NCBI RefSeq assembly: GCF_027214005.1
Contig: NZ_JAPWGY010000002.1
Span: 583,860 to 647,859 of the forward strand
Direction of reading: 5' to 3'
Length of the DNA stretch: 64,000 bases
Source: Kiloniella laminariae
Lineage (GTDB): Bacteria; Pseudomonadota; Alphaproteobacteria; Kiloniellales; Kiloniellaceae
Positions 28,074 through 36,840 of the stretch are shown here, one piece after another. A program made the position numbers and the translations under genes. How positions within the stretch are numbered: the stretch's first letter is position 1; every line of letters begins with the position of its first letter. The notes below the pieces were generated by a model. The model did no database searches and was not told the origin of the DNA. It saw only the letters and a program-made list of their open reading frames with translations.

Positions 28074-28897
28074 GAAGCTCAAACATAAAAGAAACGATAG
28101 CCCTTCAACTGGAAAATGGTGCAGCCTATCTGCTGGCATTGATTTGGATGTTGCCGCTGATCTATGCATTCTGGAGTGCGTTTCATCCTTCAGAATACGC
28201 CACCCGTTTCGACCTTTTCGCCCCCCTCACACTGGATAACTTTCGCGAAGCCTGGTCCCGTGCACCCTTTGCCCGTTACTTTCTGAACACCTTTATTCTG
28301 GTCAGTATCATTCTTTGTGCTCAGTTCATCCTTTGCACTCTGGCAGCCTACGCATTTGCCCGCTTTGAGTTTCCCGGAAAGTCCCTGGCCTTTGGACTGG
28401 TATTGCTCCAGCTCATGATCATGCCCGAGGTTCTGATCGTCGAAAACTACGTCACGATGAGCCAAATCGGTCTGGTAGATAGCATCGTCGGCATCGGCCT
28501 GCCTTATATGGCCAGTGCCTTTGGTATTTTCCTTCTTCGTCAGACTTTCAAAACCATCCCCAAAGAGCTCGAAGAAGCCGCCAAGGTCGAAGGCTGTGGC
28601 CCTTTTCAAATCCTCTGGAAGGTCTATGTTCCCCTTGCCCGTCCAACCTATGTTGCCTTTGGCCTGGTATCCGTAAGTTATCATTGGAATAACTTCCTGT
28701 GGCCTTTGGTCATCACCAACTCCGTTACCACCCGGCCACTGACCGTCGGGCTGGCGATATTCGGCGCCCCGGAATCTGGTGTTGACTGGTCGATCATCAC
28801 CGCCGGAACCCTGCTCGCTGTTGCTCCATTGCTGGTCGCCTTTTTGCTGTTCCAGCGCCAGTTCGTACAGTCCTTCATGCATGCAGGTATCAAGTGA
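28070..28897 (+). CDS. ABC transporter permease, UgpE type
   Basis: 275 residues from GTG 28070, overlapping the previous stop by four bases. Six hydrophobic segments and an EAA loop EEAAKVEGCGPFQILWKVYVP put it in the MalG/UgpE group. YHWNNFLWPLVITNS is a conserved segment near the C-terminus. It forms a heterodimeric channel with the preceding permease. The next gene overlaps its stop (GTGA), so the phosphodiesterase is translationally coupled to the transporter. Confidence 0.88.
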   Translation: MRSSNIKETIALQLENGAAYLLALIWMLPLIYAFWSAFHPSEYATRFDLFAPLTLDNFREAWSRAPFARYFLNTFILVSIILCAQFILCTLAAYAFARFEFPGKSLAFGLVLLQLMIMPEVLIVENYVTMSQIGLVDSIVGIGLPYMASAFGIFLLRQTFKTIPKELEEAAKVEGCGPFQILWKVYVPLARPTYVAFGLVSVSYHWNNFLWPLVITNSVTTRPLTVGLAIFGAPESGVDWSIITAGTLLAVAPLLVAFLLFQRQFVQSFMHAGIK

Positions 28898-29787
28898 CAG
28901 ATTTCATAACCTGGAATATCCAGTGCGGGCGCGGGACCGATAACAAGGTAGACTTGCCCCGAATAGCAGACGTAATCAAAGGCATGAGCGATGCAGATGT
29001 CATCTGCTTGCAAGAAGTTGCGCGCTTTGATCCCGAGCTTGATAACGGCAGGGGAGAAGATCAGGTGGAAGTCCTGGCACAGCTTTTCCCGGAACACAGC
29101 CCCGTCTTCGGTCCAGCCATCAGCCGCAAGCTAGCCAACACGAACAAAAGGTCCGAATTCGGCAACTTGATCTTGTCCAGGCGACCTCTGCTTCAGGTCT
29201 TTAGGCACCAGCTGCCACAGCCCAACCCTGAAATTCTGTGTAAACACATGCCTCGACAGGCTCTTGAAGTTGTTGTGTCTTTACCCGATGGCCCCCTCAG
29301 CGTAACGACCACCCATCTTGAATATCATTCCGCCTTGCAACGACAGGCACAAGCCGCCCGTTTGATTGAGATCCAGCAGGAAAACAACAGCAACAGAAAC
29401 TATGCAGACCATGCACCGGCTTCCGGACCTTATGCGGCGGTCCCACGCCCGGAACGCAGCCTGCTCTGTGGGGACTTCAACTCGGCTCCCGGCGATCAGG
29501 TTTACAACATTCTCGTTCCACCTGAGGATCAGAAAACCCACAGGCAGCAGATACAACATTCCGGGGGATATCTGGACTGCTGGACCAGGTTGCGCCCAAA
29601 GGAACCTCATTCAGCAACCTGTGGCATTTATGACCAGGTGCAATGGCCAGAAGGGCCACATTGCCGGGATTTCTTTTTTGTATCTTCTGAGCTCGTTGAT
29701 TTACTTGAACAGATCACAGTACAGGAAGAAACTTCGGCTTCTGATCACCAGCCGCTGTTATTACGGCTCAAGCACACGGCTTGTTAA
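28894..29787 (+). CDS. Endonuclease/exonuclease/phosphatase (EEP) family hydrolase
   Basis: 297 residues from GTG 28894. The EEP fold is clear: ITWNIQCGRGTDNKV (metal-site N) and DVICLQEVARFDP with the metal-binding E, TTHLEYHSALQRQAQ, LLCGDFNSAPGD (DxN) and TSASDHQPLLLRL (final DH). No signal peptide, so it is probably cytoplasmic. The fold serves phosphodiesterases and phosphatases acting on nucleic acids, lipids or small phosphodiesters. As the last, coupled gene of a Ugp-type operon it could replace UgpQ and hydrolyse the imported glycerophosphodiester. That is inference. Confidence 0.85.
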   Translation: MTDFITWNIQCGRGTDNKVDLPRIADVIKGMSDADVICLQEVARFDPELDNGRGEDQVEVLAQLFPEHSPVFGPAISRKLANTNKRSEFGNLILSRRPLLQVFRHQLPQPNPEILCKHMPRQALEVVVSLPDGPLSVTTTHLEYHSALQRQAQAARLIEIQQENNSNRNYADHAPASGPYAAVPRPERSLLCGDFNSAPGDQVYNILVPPEDQKTHRQQIQHSGGYLDCWTRLRPKEPHSATCGIYDQVQWPEGPHCRDFFFVSSELVDLLEQITVQEETSASDHQPLLLRLKHTAC

Positions 29788-29860
29788 TCACGGGATAAAC
29801 ACTGGATAGTCATGGGATCACTAAAGGCAGAAGTGTTCCGGACGGACAGCCCAGCGGCTG

Positions 29861-30871
29861 CTAAATCTGCCCGACAGATTCCCGGATAACCAGTTCCGGA
29901 TTTAGGCTCAGGCAAGCTGGCAGGGCTGTTCCCTGCTCCAGTCGGGAAATAAGGACCATAGCCGCACGGCTCCCCAGCTCAAAGCCCGGCTGGCGGATCG
30001 TTGTCAAAGCCGGGGTCAGATAGGGGGCAAGATCAATATCATCATACCCGATAAGCGAGATATCAGTCGGGACAGTCAGTCCTCTTTCGCCCAAGGCTCT
30101 GATCGCACCAAGGGCCATAAGATCATTGAAGGCAAAAACCGCTTCAGGCAGCCCGGTTGCCCCGAAGCGCTCCAGAAGTTTGCTCATGGCGCGATAGCCT
30201 CCGGCGGCATCCAGACTTCCCGAGAGACACCAGTCAGGATTGACCGGGCATTGCGCCGCCAGCATTGCCGCCTCAAAACCCTGACGCCGTTCCTGGGAAC
30301 GCGGATGTTGCTCGGGACCTGACAGAATGGCAATGCGGCGGAAACCACGCCCCAGCAGAAACTCTGTTGCCAGACGCCCGCCGAGCACCGAATTATCGCC
30401 AACAACACAGATATTCTCTGCTGGTTTGGCATCGAGCACCACCATCGGCAACTCGGATTTCCGATCCAGCGCCCGATCGAAATCAGGGTCCCCATGGGTG
30501 GTCATGACCACCAGTGCATCAATCCGGCGCATGGAAAGGTTATTCAGATAGGCCAGCTGACGTTCGGCCTTGTCATCACAGTTACAGAGAATAAGGCTAT
30601 AGCCCTGGGTATAGCAGCCTTCTTCCACGCCCCGGACCACATCGGCAAAAAACGGGTTGGTCGAATTGGAAACCAGCATCCCCAGCGTTTTTGTCTTGTT
30701 GGTTTTCAATGCCCGGGCCAGCGAGCTGGGCTGATAACCCAGTAATTTCACAGCTGCAACAACCCGGTCAGAGGTCTCCGGCGCGACATAGCGGGTTTTG
30801 TTCAGGACGTGTGAAACCGTCGAGACAGAAACCCCCGCTTCACATGCCACATCCTTGATACTGACCGTCAT
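29861..30871 (-). CDS. rbsR: LacI family repressor of the ribose operon
   Basis: 336 residues. HTH at the N-terminus: VSIKDVACEAGVSVSTVSHVLN, then KTRYVAPETSDRVVAAVKLLGYQPS hinge. The periplasmic-binding-like effector domain follows, with VSNSTNPFFADVVRGVEEGC. It is the last gene of the ribose cluster, downstream of the terminator after rbsB, so it may have its own promoter. The 38-bp palindrome before rbsD is of the LacI type and is the likely target. The effector is probably ribose, inferred from context. Confidence 0.88.
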   Translation of the reverse strand: MTVSIKDVACEAGVSVSTVSHVLNKTRYVAPETSDRVVAAVKLLGYQPSSLARALKTNKTKTLGMLVSNSTNPFFADVVRGVEEGCYTQGYSLILCNCDDKAERQLAYLNNLSMRRIDALVVMTTHGDPDFDRALDRKSELPMVVLDAKPAENICVVGDNSVLGGRLATEFLLGRGFRRIAILSGPEQHPRSQERRQGFEAAMLAAQCPVNPDWCLSGSLDAAGGYRAMSKLLERFGATGLPEAVFAFNDLMALGAIRALGERGLTVPTDISLIGYDDIDLAPYLTPALTTIRQPGFELGSRAAMVLISRLEQGTALPACLSLNPELVIRESVGQI

Positions 30872-30904
30872 TGGATACTGTAAATTCCCGAAGAGAAATA
30901 AAAA

Positions 30905-30936
30905 CTGCGCAGGAGCCAGACAAGACTCCTGCGCAG
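30905..30936 (-). terminator. Terminator after rbsB
   Basis: An 11-bp stem (CTGCGCAGGAG) with a 10-base loop, followed on the minus strand by TTTTATTT. It lies between rbsB and rbsR and would reduce read-through from the transport operon into the regulator. Confidence 0.75.
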
Positions 30937-30947
30937 CAGATTCAGAT

Positions 30948-31829
30948 TTATTTTGTAATAAGCTTTAAAGCCACTGGTGTATAGGCTTCAACCGTTTCGC
31001 CTTTCAAAATTTTGGCGGCCGTCTCGACCCCGATTTCCCCGATCAATCCAGCCTGCTGGGCAACTGTTGCCAGCATCGACCCATCCTGTACGGCAACCAC
31101 ACCATCATCGGTACCGTCAAAACCAACCACCAGAATATCGCGTTTTGCTGCCTGGATTGCCTTGATCGCACCCAGCGCCATTTCATCGTTGTGGGCAAAG
31201 ACAGCCGTGATTTCCGACTGGGACTGAAGAATATTCTCCATCACGTTCAGACCTTTGGTCCGGTCAAAGTCCGCGGGCTGCACGGCAATGATTTCCAGAC
31301 CGGCAGCAGCCTGTACCGCCTTGTTAAATCCTTCGCCCCGATCGCGCGCCGCAGATGTTCCCGGCACACCCTGCAGTTCAACAAGTTTGCCCTTGCCGCC
31401 CAGCGTCTGGGCAATCAGCTCACCCGCCATGGTCCCGCCAAGGATGTTGTCAGAGGCAACATGAGAGACCACCTCGCCTCCGGATGCGCCACGGTCCAGC
31501 GTCACAACAGGGATATTCTTTCTGTTCGCCGCCTTGATCGCGCTTTTGACCGCATCTGAATCGGTCGGATTGATCATCAGGACCTTGACATCCTTGTTCA
31601 GCACGTCCTCGACATTTGCCAGCTCTTTTGCCGGGTCATTCTGTGAATCAAGTACAACCAGTTTATATCCCAGCTCAGATGCCTTGGCTTCTGCACCTTC
31701 CTTTAGTGTGACAAAAAACGGATTGTTCAGGGTCGAGATCACCAGCGCCAGCGTGTCTTCCGCCTTGGCCATAGTGAACGAGCTGGCCAGCAGCGCAAGG
31801 GATGAAAGTGAAACGATAATTTTCCGCAT
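30948..31829 (-). CDS. rbsB: D-ribose ABC transporter substrate-binding protein
   Basis: 293 residues. The signal peptide ([20 protein letters not shown]) ends at about residue 23. The mature protein opens with [18 protein letters not shown], and [20 protein letters not shown] and [17 protein letters not shown] are RbsB blocks. The conserved sugar-contacting [17 protein letters not shown] and [16 protein letters not shown] segments follow. It binds ribose in the periplasm and delivers it to the RbsAC transporter. A good ribosome-binding site precedes the ATG. It is separated from rbsR by the terminator. Confidence 0.95.
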   Translation of the reverse strand: MRKIIVSLSSLALLASSFTMAKAEDTLALVISTLNNPFFVTLKEGAEAKASELGYKLVVLDSQNDPAKELANVEDVLNKDVKVLMINPTDSDAVKSAIKAANRKNIPVVTLDRGASGGEVVSHVASDNILGGTMAGELIAQTLGGKGKLVELQGVPGTSAARDRGEGFNKAVQAAAGLEIIAVQPADFDRTKGLNVMENILQSQSEITAVFAHNDEMALGAIKAIQAAKRDILVVGFDGTDDGVVAVQDGSMLATVAQQAGLIGEIGVETAAKILKGETVEAYTPVALKLITK

Positions 31830-31898
31830 TTATTTTCCTCCTGTTAGAGCAACCTTTCAAGGCACCATACCTTTCAGGCTTTTGATTTTACTTGAACG

Positions 31899-32843
31899 TC
31901 ATCGGGATTTGACACGGCTGTCCACAACCACAGCCAGCAAGATCACCCCCCCCTTGGCGATCTGCTGGTAATAGGAAGAGACATCCATAAGATTGAGGGC
32001 ATTGTTCAACACACCGATAATCAGGGCCCCGATCAGGGTTCCGATCAGGGTTCCACGCCCGCCCATAAGCGAGGTTCCCCCCAGCACTACCGCGGCAATT
32101 GCATCCAGTTCATAGCCAAGTCCGGCTGTGGGCTGGGCAGATTCCAGCCGCGCTGTCAGGATCATCCCGGCGAGCGCCGCCATAGCACCAGAGAGCATAT
32201 AGACAACAATCTTGACCCGGCGCACATTGATCCCGGCAATCAGGGTGACCTGCTCATTGCCCCCGATGGCATAGACATAGCGGCCAAAAGCTGTCCGGTT
32301 GAGCACCAGCCATCCGACCCCGAAAACCGCCGCAGCCAGCAGGATCGGCACCGGAATACCGGCGACATAGCCCCCGCCCAGCTGATAAAAGGCTTCCGCG
32401 ACCTCAAAATCCCCGGTGGAGATCGGGCGTCCGTCCGTGAACACCAGTGTCGCACCGCGCAACATGGTCATGCCGACCAGGGTCGCAATAAAGGGCTGCA
32501 CGCCGAAAAAGGAAATGACAACCCCATTGGCCGCGCCCAGCATACCACCGACAAACAGCGTTGCCATAAAGGCCACAATCAAAGGCGTATCCGCCGCCAG
32601 CAGGCTGGCACAGACCGCACCTGACAAGGCCAGGACTGACCCCACCGACAGATCAATCCCCGCGGTGAGAATCACATAGGTAATCCCCAGGGCAATGATC
32701 GCGTTGATCGAAGTCTGACGCAGCACGTTCAGCAGGTTATCAACCGTCAAGAAGTTCGGACTGTAAAGTGACACTGCGCCCATCAGTAAAAGCAGAGCGA
32801 TCAGCGACTTGTTGTCTATGAGTACTTTTTTAAATGACATCAC
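31899..32843 (-). CDS. rbsC: D-ribose ABC transporter permease
   Basis: 314 residues of the RbsC/XylH family. Multi-span hydrophobic profile with the family blocks GITYVILTAGIDLSVGSVLALSG, NGVVISFFGVQPFIATLVG and DAIAAVVLGGTSLMGGRGTLIGT. GSLIGALIIGVLNN-type sequence ends the fold. It forms the inner-membrane channel for ribose. Two copies of the permease subunit work with one RbsA ATPase. The gene lies 41 bp after rbsA and 69 bp before rbsB. Confidence 0.95.
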   Translation of the reverse strand: MMSFKKVLIDNKSLIALLLLMGAVSLYSPNFLTVDNLLNVLRQTSINAIIALGITYVILTAGIDLSVGSVLALSGAVCASLLAADTPLIVAFMATLFVGGMLGAANGVVISFFGVQPFIATLVGMTMLRGATLVFTDGRPISTGDFEVAEAFYQLGGGYVAGIPVPILLAAAVFGVGWLVLNRTAFGRYVYAIGGNEQVTLIAGINVRRVKIVVYMLSGAMAALAGMILTARLESAQPTAGLGYELDAIAAVVLGGTSLMGGRGTLIGTLIGALIIGVLNNALNLMDVSSYYQQIAKGGVILLAVVVDSRVKSR

Positions 32844-32884
32844 TCTGTTCCAGTTGTCTTGTCCAGTTGTCTTATTGCCTCAGA

Positions 32885-34366
32885 TCAGGCAATTGCCGCC
32901 TGCATGATTTTTTCCTGACTGGCTTCTTCCCGGGTAAAGCTGGCCGTCAGCCGTCCTCTGGAAAGCACCAGCACCCGGTCGCTGATCCCCAGCACTTCTG
33001 GCAAATCGGACGACATCAAAAGAATGCACAGGCCTTTTTCTTTCAAACTCTGTATTTGCGCATAGATTTCCCGCTTGGCCCCGACATCCACACCGCGGGT
33101 TGGCTCATCCAGAATCAGGATCCGCGGTTCGGCCATCAGGGACTTGGCCAGGGAAACCTTTTGCTGATTGCCACCGCTCATCTGTTGAACGGGCATATCG
33201 TGACCACTTGCCTTGATGGCAAAGGCATCAACAAACTGCTCGACCGCCCGGCTTTCTTTTGCAAGATCAAGCAGACCGAGAGCAGAGCAAAACTTCCTGA
33301 CTGTCCCCAGGGTCATATTGCTTTTCAGGCTGTGTATCTGGATCAGGCCTTCGCCTTTGCGGTCTTCACTGACATAGGCAATTCCCGCAGCAACGCCATC
33401 CTGGGGCGAGGTCAGGCGACGTTCTGCCCCCTCAACCATGATCCGTCCCGCAAACAATTCTGCCACCCCGTAAAGCGCGTGCGCCAGCTCGGTTCGCCCG
33501 GCCCCGATCAGGCCGCTGAAACCGATGACCTCGCCAGCGTGGGCATCAAAGCTGATGTCGCTGATCCCCGGCGCGCAGAGCCCTTCTGCCTGCAGGCGCA
33601 GATCCCCCTTTGGCACCGCGGCATAGGGATAACGGTCCGACAGTTCGCGGCCGACCATATGACGGATCAGTTCTTGTTCGTTGATTTCACGGGTGGGGCC
33701 AACATGGACCATCTTGCCATCGCGCAGGATCGCCACCTGGTCACACAGCTCAAATATCTCCTCCAGCCGATGAGAGATAAAGATCAGGCCTTTGCCCTGC
33801 AGCTTCAGGTTCGCCACCACCTCGAACAAAACCCTGGTTTCCACATCGCTCAGCGCGTCGGTGGGCTCATCCATAATGATAACTTCGGCTTCAAAGCTCA
33901 AAGCCTTGGCGATTTCCACCATCTGTTGCTGCGCCAGCGAAAGACTGCCGACCAGCGCCTTTGGATCTATTGTCTGTTTGAGTTTGGCCAACAGGGTTTC
34001 GGTTGCAGCAATCATCTCGGCTGACCTCAGCAGGCCAAAACCGTTGCGCAATTCCCGTCCGAGGAAAATATTCTCGGTAACGCTGAGATTGGGCAAGAGA
34101 TTGAGTTCCTGGTGGATGATCGCAATCCCCGCATCCATCGCATGGCGGGGATTATCAAAAGACACGATGTCCCCGCGATAAAGCACTTGCCCGGCCTCAC
34201 AGGTATAAAGCCCCGTAATCACCTTCATCAGGGTCGATTTTCCCGCCCCGTTCTCCCCGGCCAGGGCCAGAACCGATCCGCGGAACAGCGAAAAGCTGAC
34301 CTCGTCCAGAACCCTGTTTCCGGAAAACGACTTGGATACAGCCTCAAGGCGCAACAGTTCGCTCAT
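32885..34366 (-). CDS. rbsA: D-ribose ABC transporter ATPase
   Basis: 493 residues with two fused ATPase domains. The first has Walker A GENGAGKSTLMK, signature LSLAQQQMVEIAKAL and Walker B VIIMDEPTDAL. The second has a degenerate Walker A, FSGLIGAGRTELAHAL, but intact signature MSGGNQQKVSLAKSL and ILILDEPTRGVDVGAKREIY, as is normal for this family. It energises RbsC. It begins 9 bp after rbsD and is followed by rbsC. No ribokinase (rbsK) gene is present in the window. Confidence 0.95.
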   Translation of the reverse strand: MSELLRLEAVSKSFSGNRVLDEVSFSLFRGSVLALAGENGAGKSTLMKVITGLYTCEAGQVLYRGDIVSFDNPRHAMDAGIAIIHQELNLLPNLSVTENIFLGRELRNGFGLLRSAEMIAATETLLAKLKQTIDPKALVGSLSLAQQQMVEIAKALSFEAEVIIMDEPTDALSDVETRVLFEVVANLKLQGKGLIFISHRLEEIFELCDQVAILRDGKMVHVGPTREINEQELIRHMVGRELSDRYPYAAVPKGDLRLQAEGLCAPGISDISFDAHAGEVIGFSGLIGAGRTELAHALYGVAELFAGRIMVEGAERRLTSPQDGVAAGIAYVSEDRKGEGLIQIHSLKSNMTLGTVRKFCSALGLLDLAKESRAVEQFVDAFAIKASGHDMPVQQMSGGNQQKVSLAKSLMAEPRILILDEPTRGVDVGAKREIYAQIQSLKEKGLCILLMSSDLPEVLGISDRVLVLSRGRLTASFTREEASQEKIMQAAIA

Positions 34367-34375
34367 GCACCCTCG

Positions 34376-34795
34376 CTAAAAATCGACGCCGGCAGTCAGG
34401 ATAATATTTGCATAGGGCGTACATTCCCCTGTCCGCACCACCGCCCGGCAACTGGCACTGCGGAGCTTGAATTTTTCATGGCAGACTGTCTGTAACGAAA
34501 TCCAGTTTCCCTGGGCCGTTTCCAGCCGGTTGATCCGCTCGTTGATCGCACTGTGCAGTGCACTGCTGTTGACAGAAAGCTCTTCTGCAACCAGGGCTTT
34601 TTCCACCATCATCTCGCTGGATATCGCGTCAAGAACATCAAGAAACGAAGGTATCCCGCGGGTAAGCGCCAAATCGATTCTGGTGACAGTCTCGGGAATG
34701 GGAAGCCCTGCATCACTGATACAGATCTCTTCTCCGTGGCCCAGCTGCGCGATAAGCGCCGACAGCGGCCCGTTCAACAAGGCGGTTTTTTTCAT
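34376..34795 (-). CDS. rbsD: D-ribose pyranase
   Basis: 139 residues from ATG 34795, the normal RbsD length. An open frame extends 23 codons upstream but MKKTALLNGPLSALIAQLGHG is the family start. CISDAGLPIPETVTRIDLAL provides the conserved S/D and P residues, and VRTGECTPYANIILTAGVDF the C-terminal family end. It interconverts pyranose and furanose ribose forms for ribokinase. It is the first gene of the operon; the palindrome lies 46 bp upstream. Confidence 0.93.
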   Translation of the reverse strand: MKKTALLNGPLSALIAQLGHGEEICISDAGLPIPETVTRIDLALTRGIPSFLDVLDAISSEMMVEKALVAEELSVNSSALHSAINERINRLETAQGNWISLQTVCHEKFKLRSASCRAVVRTGECTPYANIILTAGVDF

Positions 34796-34841
34796 GCTCT
34801 CTCCCACCCGCTTATTCTTTAGCGGTTTATGCCTCAACAAT

Positions 34842-34879
34842 ACCTCAGAAAAACGTTTGCGCAAACGTTTTTCTGAGGT
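34842..34879. promoter_or_regulatory. Ribose operon operator, 38-bp perfect palindrome
   Basis: Perfectly palindromic over 38 bp with core AAACGTTTGCGCAAACGTTT at 34851-34870, the classic LacI-family half-site geometry. The arms add CCTCAGAA and its complement. It lies 46 bp upstream of rbsD and is the likely RbsR site. In an RNA it could also fold as a hairpin with T-rich end, so a dual function is possible. Confidence 0.85.
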
Positions 34880-34995
34880 GATTTTTAAAAAATCATGTCG
34901 GGAGTTTATGGGCGGAAACAGGACTAGGCCCGCCCGGTATTTTCACAGGATAAGCGTGGTCACGTTTAAGATAAAGGCGGACAATCTTGCAGAAG

Positions 34996-35409
34996 CTATA
35001 CAGAACTCTCAGGCAATGTTGCTTCGTCTTTCATCAATAAGGTCAGAATAGTGGAATCATGATAATCGATCACAATTTCACATCTGGAAAAATCATCTTT
35101 ATCCAGTTCTGCTTTTACCAAACTGGCCTCTTCTTTTACTGCAACTATCAGACAGTCATTCGTATCATAAAGAGTTGCCGCAAAATCACACACCTCAGCC
35201 CAGCTGAATAGATATCCCTTGGGATTGCTGCGAACGACATCCTCCAAATCGGGCACCGATAAGTTGGCTGGTGGCGACCCCTTGCCATCAAAATACAACA
35301 AGGACCAAAGATAGCTGTCACAGGAGAAATTTTCGGACAGTTCCTCTAAAACCGCATGAAGCTTTATTTTACGACCATCCTGCCATATATTTCTCGATTC
35401 AACTTTCAT
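34996..35409 (-). CDS. Hypothetical protein
   Basis: 137 residues from ATG 35409; a TTG one codon upstream is also possible. It is acidic, cytoplasmic, without membrane segment or motif I recognise. The middle has WSLLYFDGKGSPPANLSVPD and the C-terminus CEIVIDYHDSTILTLLMKDE. It is the first gene of the AT-rich patch between rbs and glmS, divergent from the next gene by 80 bp. The surroundings are consistent with small immunity-type or accessory genes, but no toxin gene is visible next to it. Confidence 0.6.
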   Translation of the reverse strand: MKVESRNIWQDGRKIKLHAVLEELSENFSCDSYLWSLLYFDGKGSPPANLSVPDLEDVVRSNPKGYLFSWAEVCDFAATLYDTNDCLIVAVKEEASLVKAELDKDDFSRCEIVIDYHDSTILTLLMKDEATLPESSV

Positions 35410-35489
35410 CAAAATGACCCCGAAGAAATCAAGGTTACCTGTGTCAATTAATGCAGATACAAAACGTAAAAATTAGATTGAGAACTTAA

Positions 35490-35858
35490 ATGACGCGTTC
35501 ATCTTCTGACATTCTTGTACATTTCGTCGATTGCCTGCTATCGGTGAAATTATTAACCCGCAAACAAATAGATCAAATTCTTGCTGATATAGACGGTCTT
35601 GATGGAGCTATTGAACAAGAATTTCATATTTCTGCCTATGAGTTCTTAGCTATGTATATAGCGGATCATTTCCAATATGAGGAAATCTGCACCTTATTAG
35701 CAAACAATAGAGAAAAACTAGCATTAGATCTTGGAGTGCAATATTACTTTGTAGAGATGCTTATTGGAAAATTTGCCAGAGATGAAGAACGTATCATTAA
35801 CTTGATCAGCTTGGCACCAGATCAATACAAACCATATTTAGAAATGCGCTATAGATAA
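35490..35858 (+). CDS. Hypothetical protein
   Basis: 122 residues starting at ATG 35490. Helical, acidic protein with segments such as DQILADIDGLDGAIEQEFHI and LALDLGVQYYFVEMLIGKFARD. No signal peptide, membrane segment or known motif. The gene is AT-rich relative to the flanking rbs and glm operons, consistent with horizontal origin. It stands alone on the plus strand between minus-strand neighbours. Confidence 0.55.
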   Translation: MTRSSSDILVHFVDCLLSVKLLTRKQIDQILADIDGLDGAIEQEFHISAYEFLAMYIADHFQYEEICTLLANNREKLALDLGVQYYFVEMLIGKFARDEERIINLISLAPDQYKPYLEMRYR

Positions 35859-36026
35859 GAAACGGGCACTAAACAAAACCTATACTATTTGATTTTTCGT
35901 ATGAATTTATGCAAGTCTCAATGACTCACAACAGGTGAATCAGGGGCTGTTTGATCAAGATCTCAGGGCTTGCCAGAACTGCTGTGTGAAAAGCCCAAAA
36001 TATGATGTGAGTTCAAACATATCCAA

Positions 36027-36242
36027 TTAAAGCTGTAACGAACCCTCATCCATTACAATTTGGTTTAATTCATATTCTTTTATATAGAACCCATCTATTG
36101 CATCACAAAAGCCAGGTTTTGTTTTCAGCAAGGCAAGGTTTTTTTCCAGCTCACTCATCGTATCATAAATACCAACTATTTTGACACTCTTGTAACCCTC
36201 CTCAGGATACCAGGAATGAAAAAGCATATAAATTTTATTCAT
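36027..36242 (-). CDS. DUF7336 family protein, copy A
   Basis: 71 residues if started at ATG 36242; ATG 36263 gives seven more and has better Shine-Dalgarno spacing. Start MNKIYMLFH matches the neighbouring paralogue MRKVYILEH. Both share a KIVGIYDT/KTLGVFEN block, a helix, a K-x-K-P-G-F or K-S-M-P-E-F motif and a DGFYIKEYELN or DGFSISCTIVD end. This is the DUF7336 pattern; its function is unknown. Its location next to a paralogue suggests tandem duplication. Confidence 0.65.
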   Translation of the reverse strand: MNKIYMLFHSWYPEEGYKSVKIVGIYDTMSELEKNLALLKTKPGFCDAIDGFYIKEYELNQIVMDEGSLQL

Positions 36243-36291
36243 ACCTCCCCTTATCCCAGACATACTCAACTACCCTTCTCTGAAAACTTAA

Positions 36292-36507
36292 TTATCCTTC
36301 CCCGTACCCTTCCAACCAACCGGTATTATCAACAATTGTACAAGAAATTGAAAAGCCATCCTCACTGCCAGTAAATTCTGGCATTGACTTTAATTTGGCT
36401 ATTGCTTTTCTTGCTTTTTCTTCATTTTCAAAAACACCAAGTGTTTTAACAATCTCTCTATACTCATCAAACTCCTGTACATGCTCAAGAATATATACTT
36501 TTCTCAT
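36292..36507 (-). CDS. DUF7336 family protein, copy B
   Basis: 71 residues from ATG 36507, with a strong GGAGGGAG site upstream (the open frame begins at 36609 but this start is clearly preferred). It aligns over its length to copy A with shared L-G-V-F, K-x-K-x-P-x-F and D-G-F positions, and ends in WLEGYGEG. It lies 49 bp upstream of copy A on the same strand. Function unknown. Confidence 0.7.
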   Translation of the reverse strand: MRKVYILEHVQEFDEYREIVKTLGVFENEEKARKAIAKLKSMPEFTGSEDGFSISCTIVDNTGWLEGYGEG

Positions 36508-36689
36508 TTTCTCCCTCCATTGTAGGCATCTCACTACTTCTCTCCTCAATTTCTTGGGCGACCTGGTCATCAAGAAGATAAACAAGGAAGGGAAAATCTG
36601 AAAATTCACCTAAACTCCTGAGACAGCCAGATTAGTTATCGCTTTTCTCCCTCAACAGGGGAGTGAGCAGTAGAAGGAATCACTCCGCT

Positions 36690-36840
36690 CACCCTTGTGC
36701 ACACTCACTTTTCTCACAAACCTCGCTGCCGGACTGATCCACATTTGCTCTTTCAGAACCACGGCGTGACAGGCCAGCAGAAACATCAACAACCCGTGTT
36801 GAGATTTCGGTAGCTGCAACTCTGACAGTCAGAATTGGTA
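36690..36840 (-). pseudogene. Decayed copy of the glmS 3' end
   Basis: Read on the minus strand, this stretch gives LLACHAVVLK followed, after a one-base shift, by ANVDQ. This matches the GlmS end LLAYHTAVLK-GTDVDQPRNL. Upstream, SELQLPK parallels the GlmS SVELPRVD block, with some codons missing and a stop in frame. About 36 of 42 bases match around 36734-36780. An unrelated 51-codon frame also covers it, but the glmS match explains it better. It lies in the 379-bp gap between DUF7336 copy B and the NUDIX gene, about 1.1 kb downstream of the intact glmS and in the same orientation. Confidence 0.6.
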
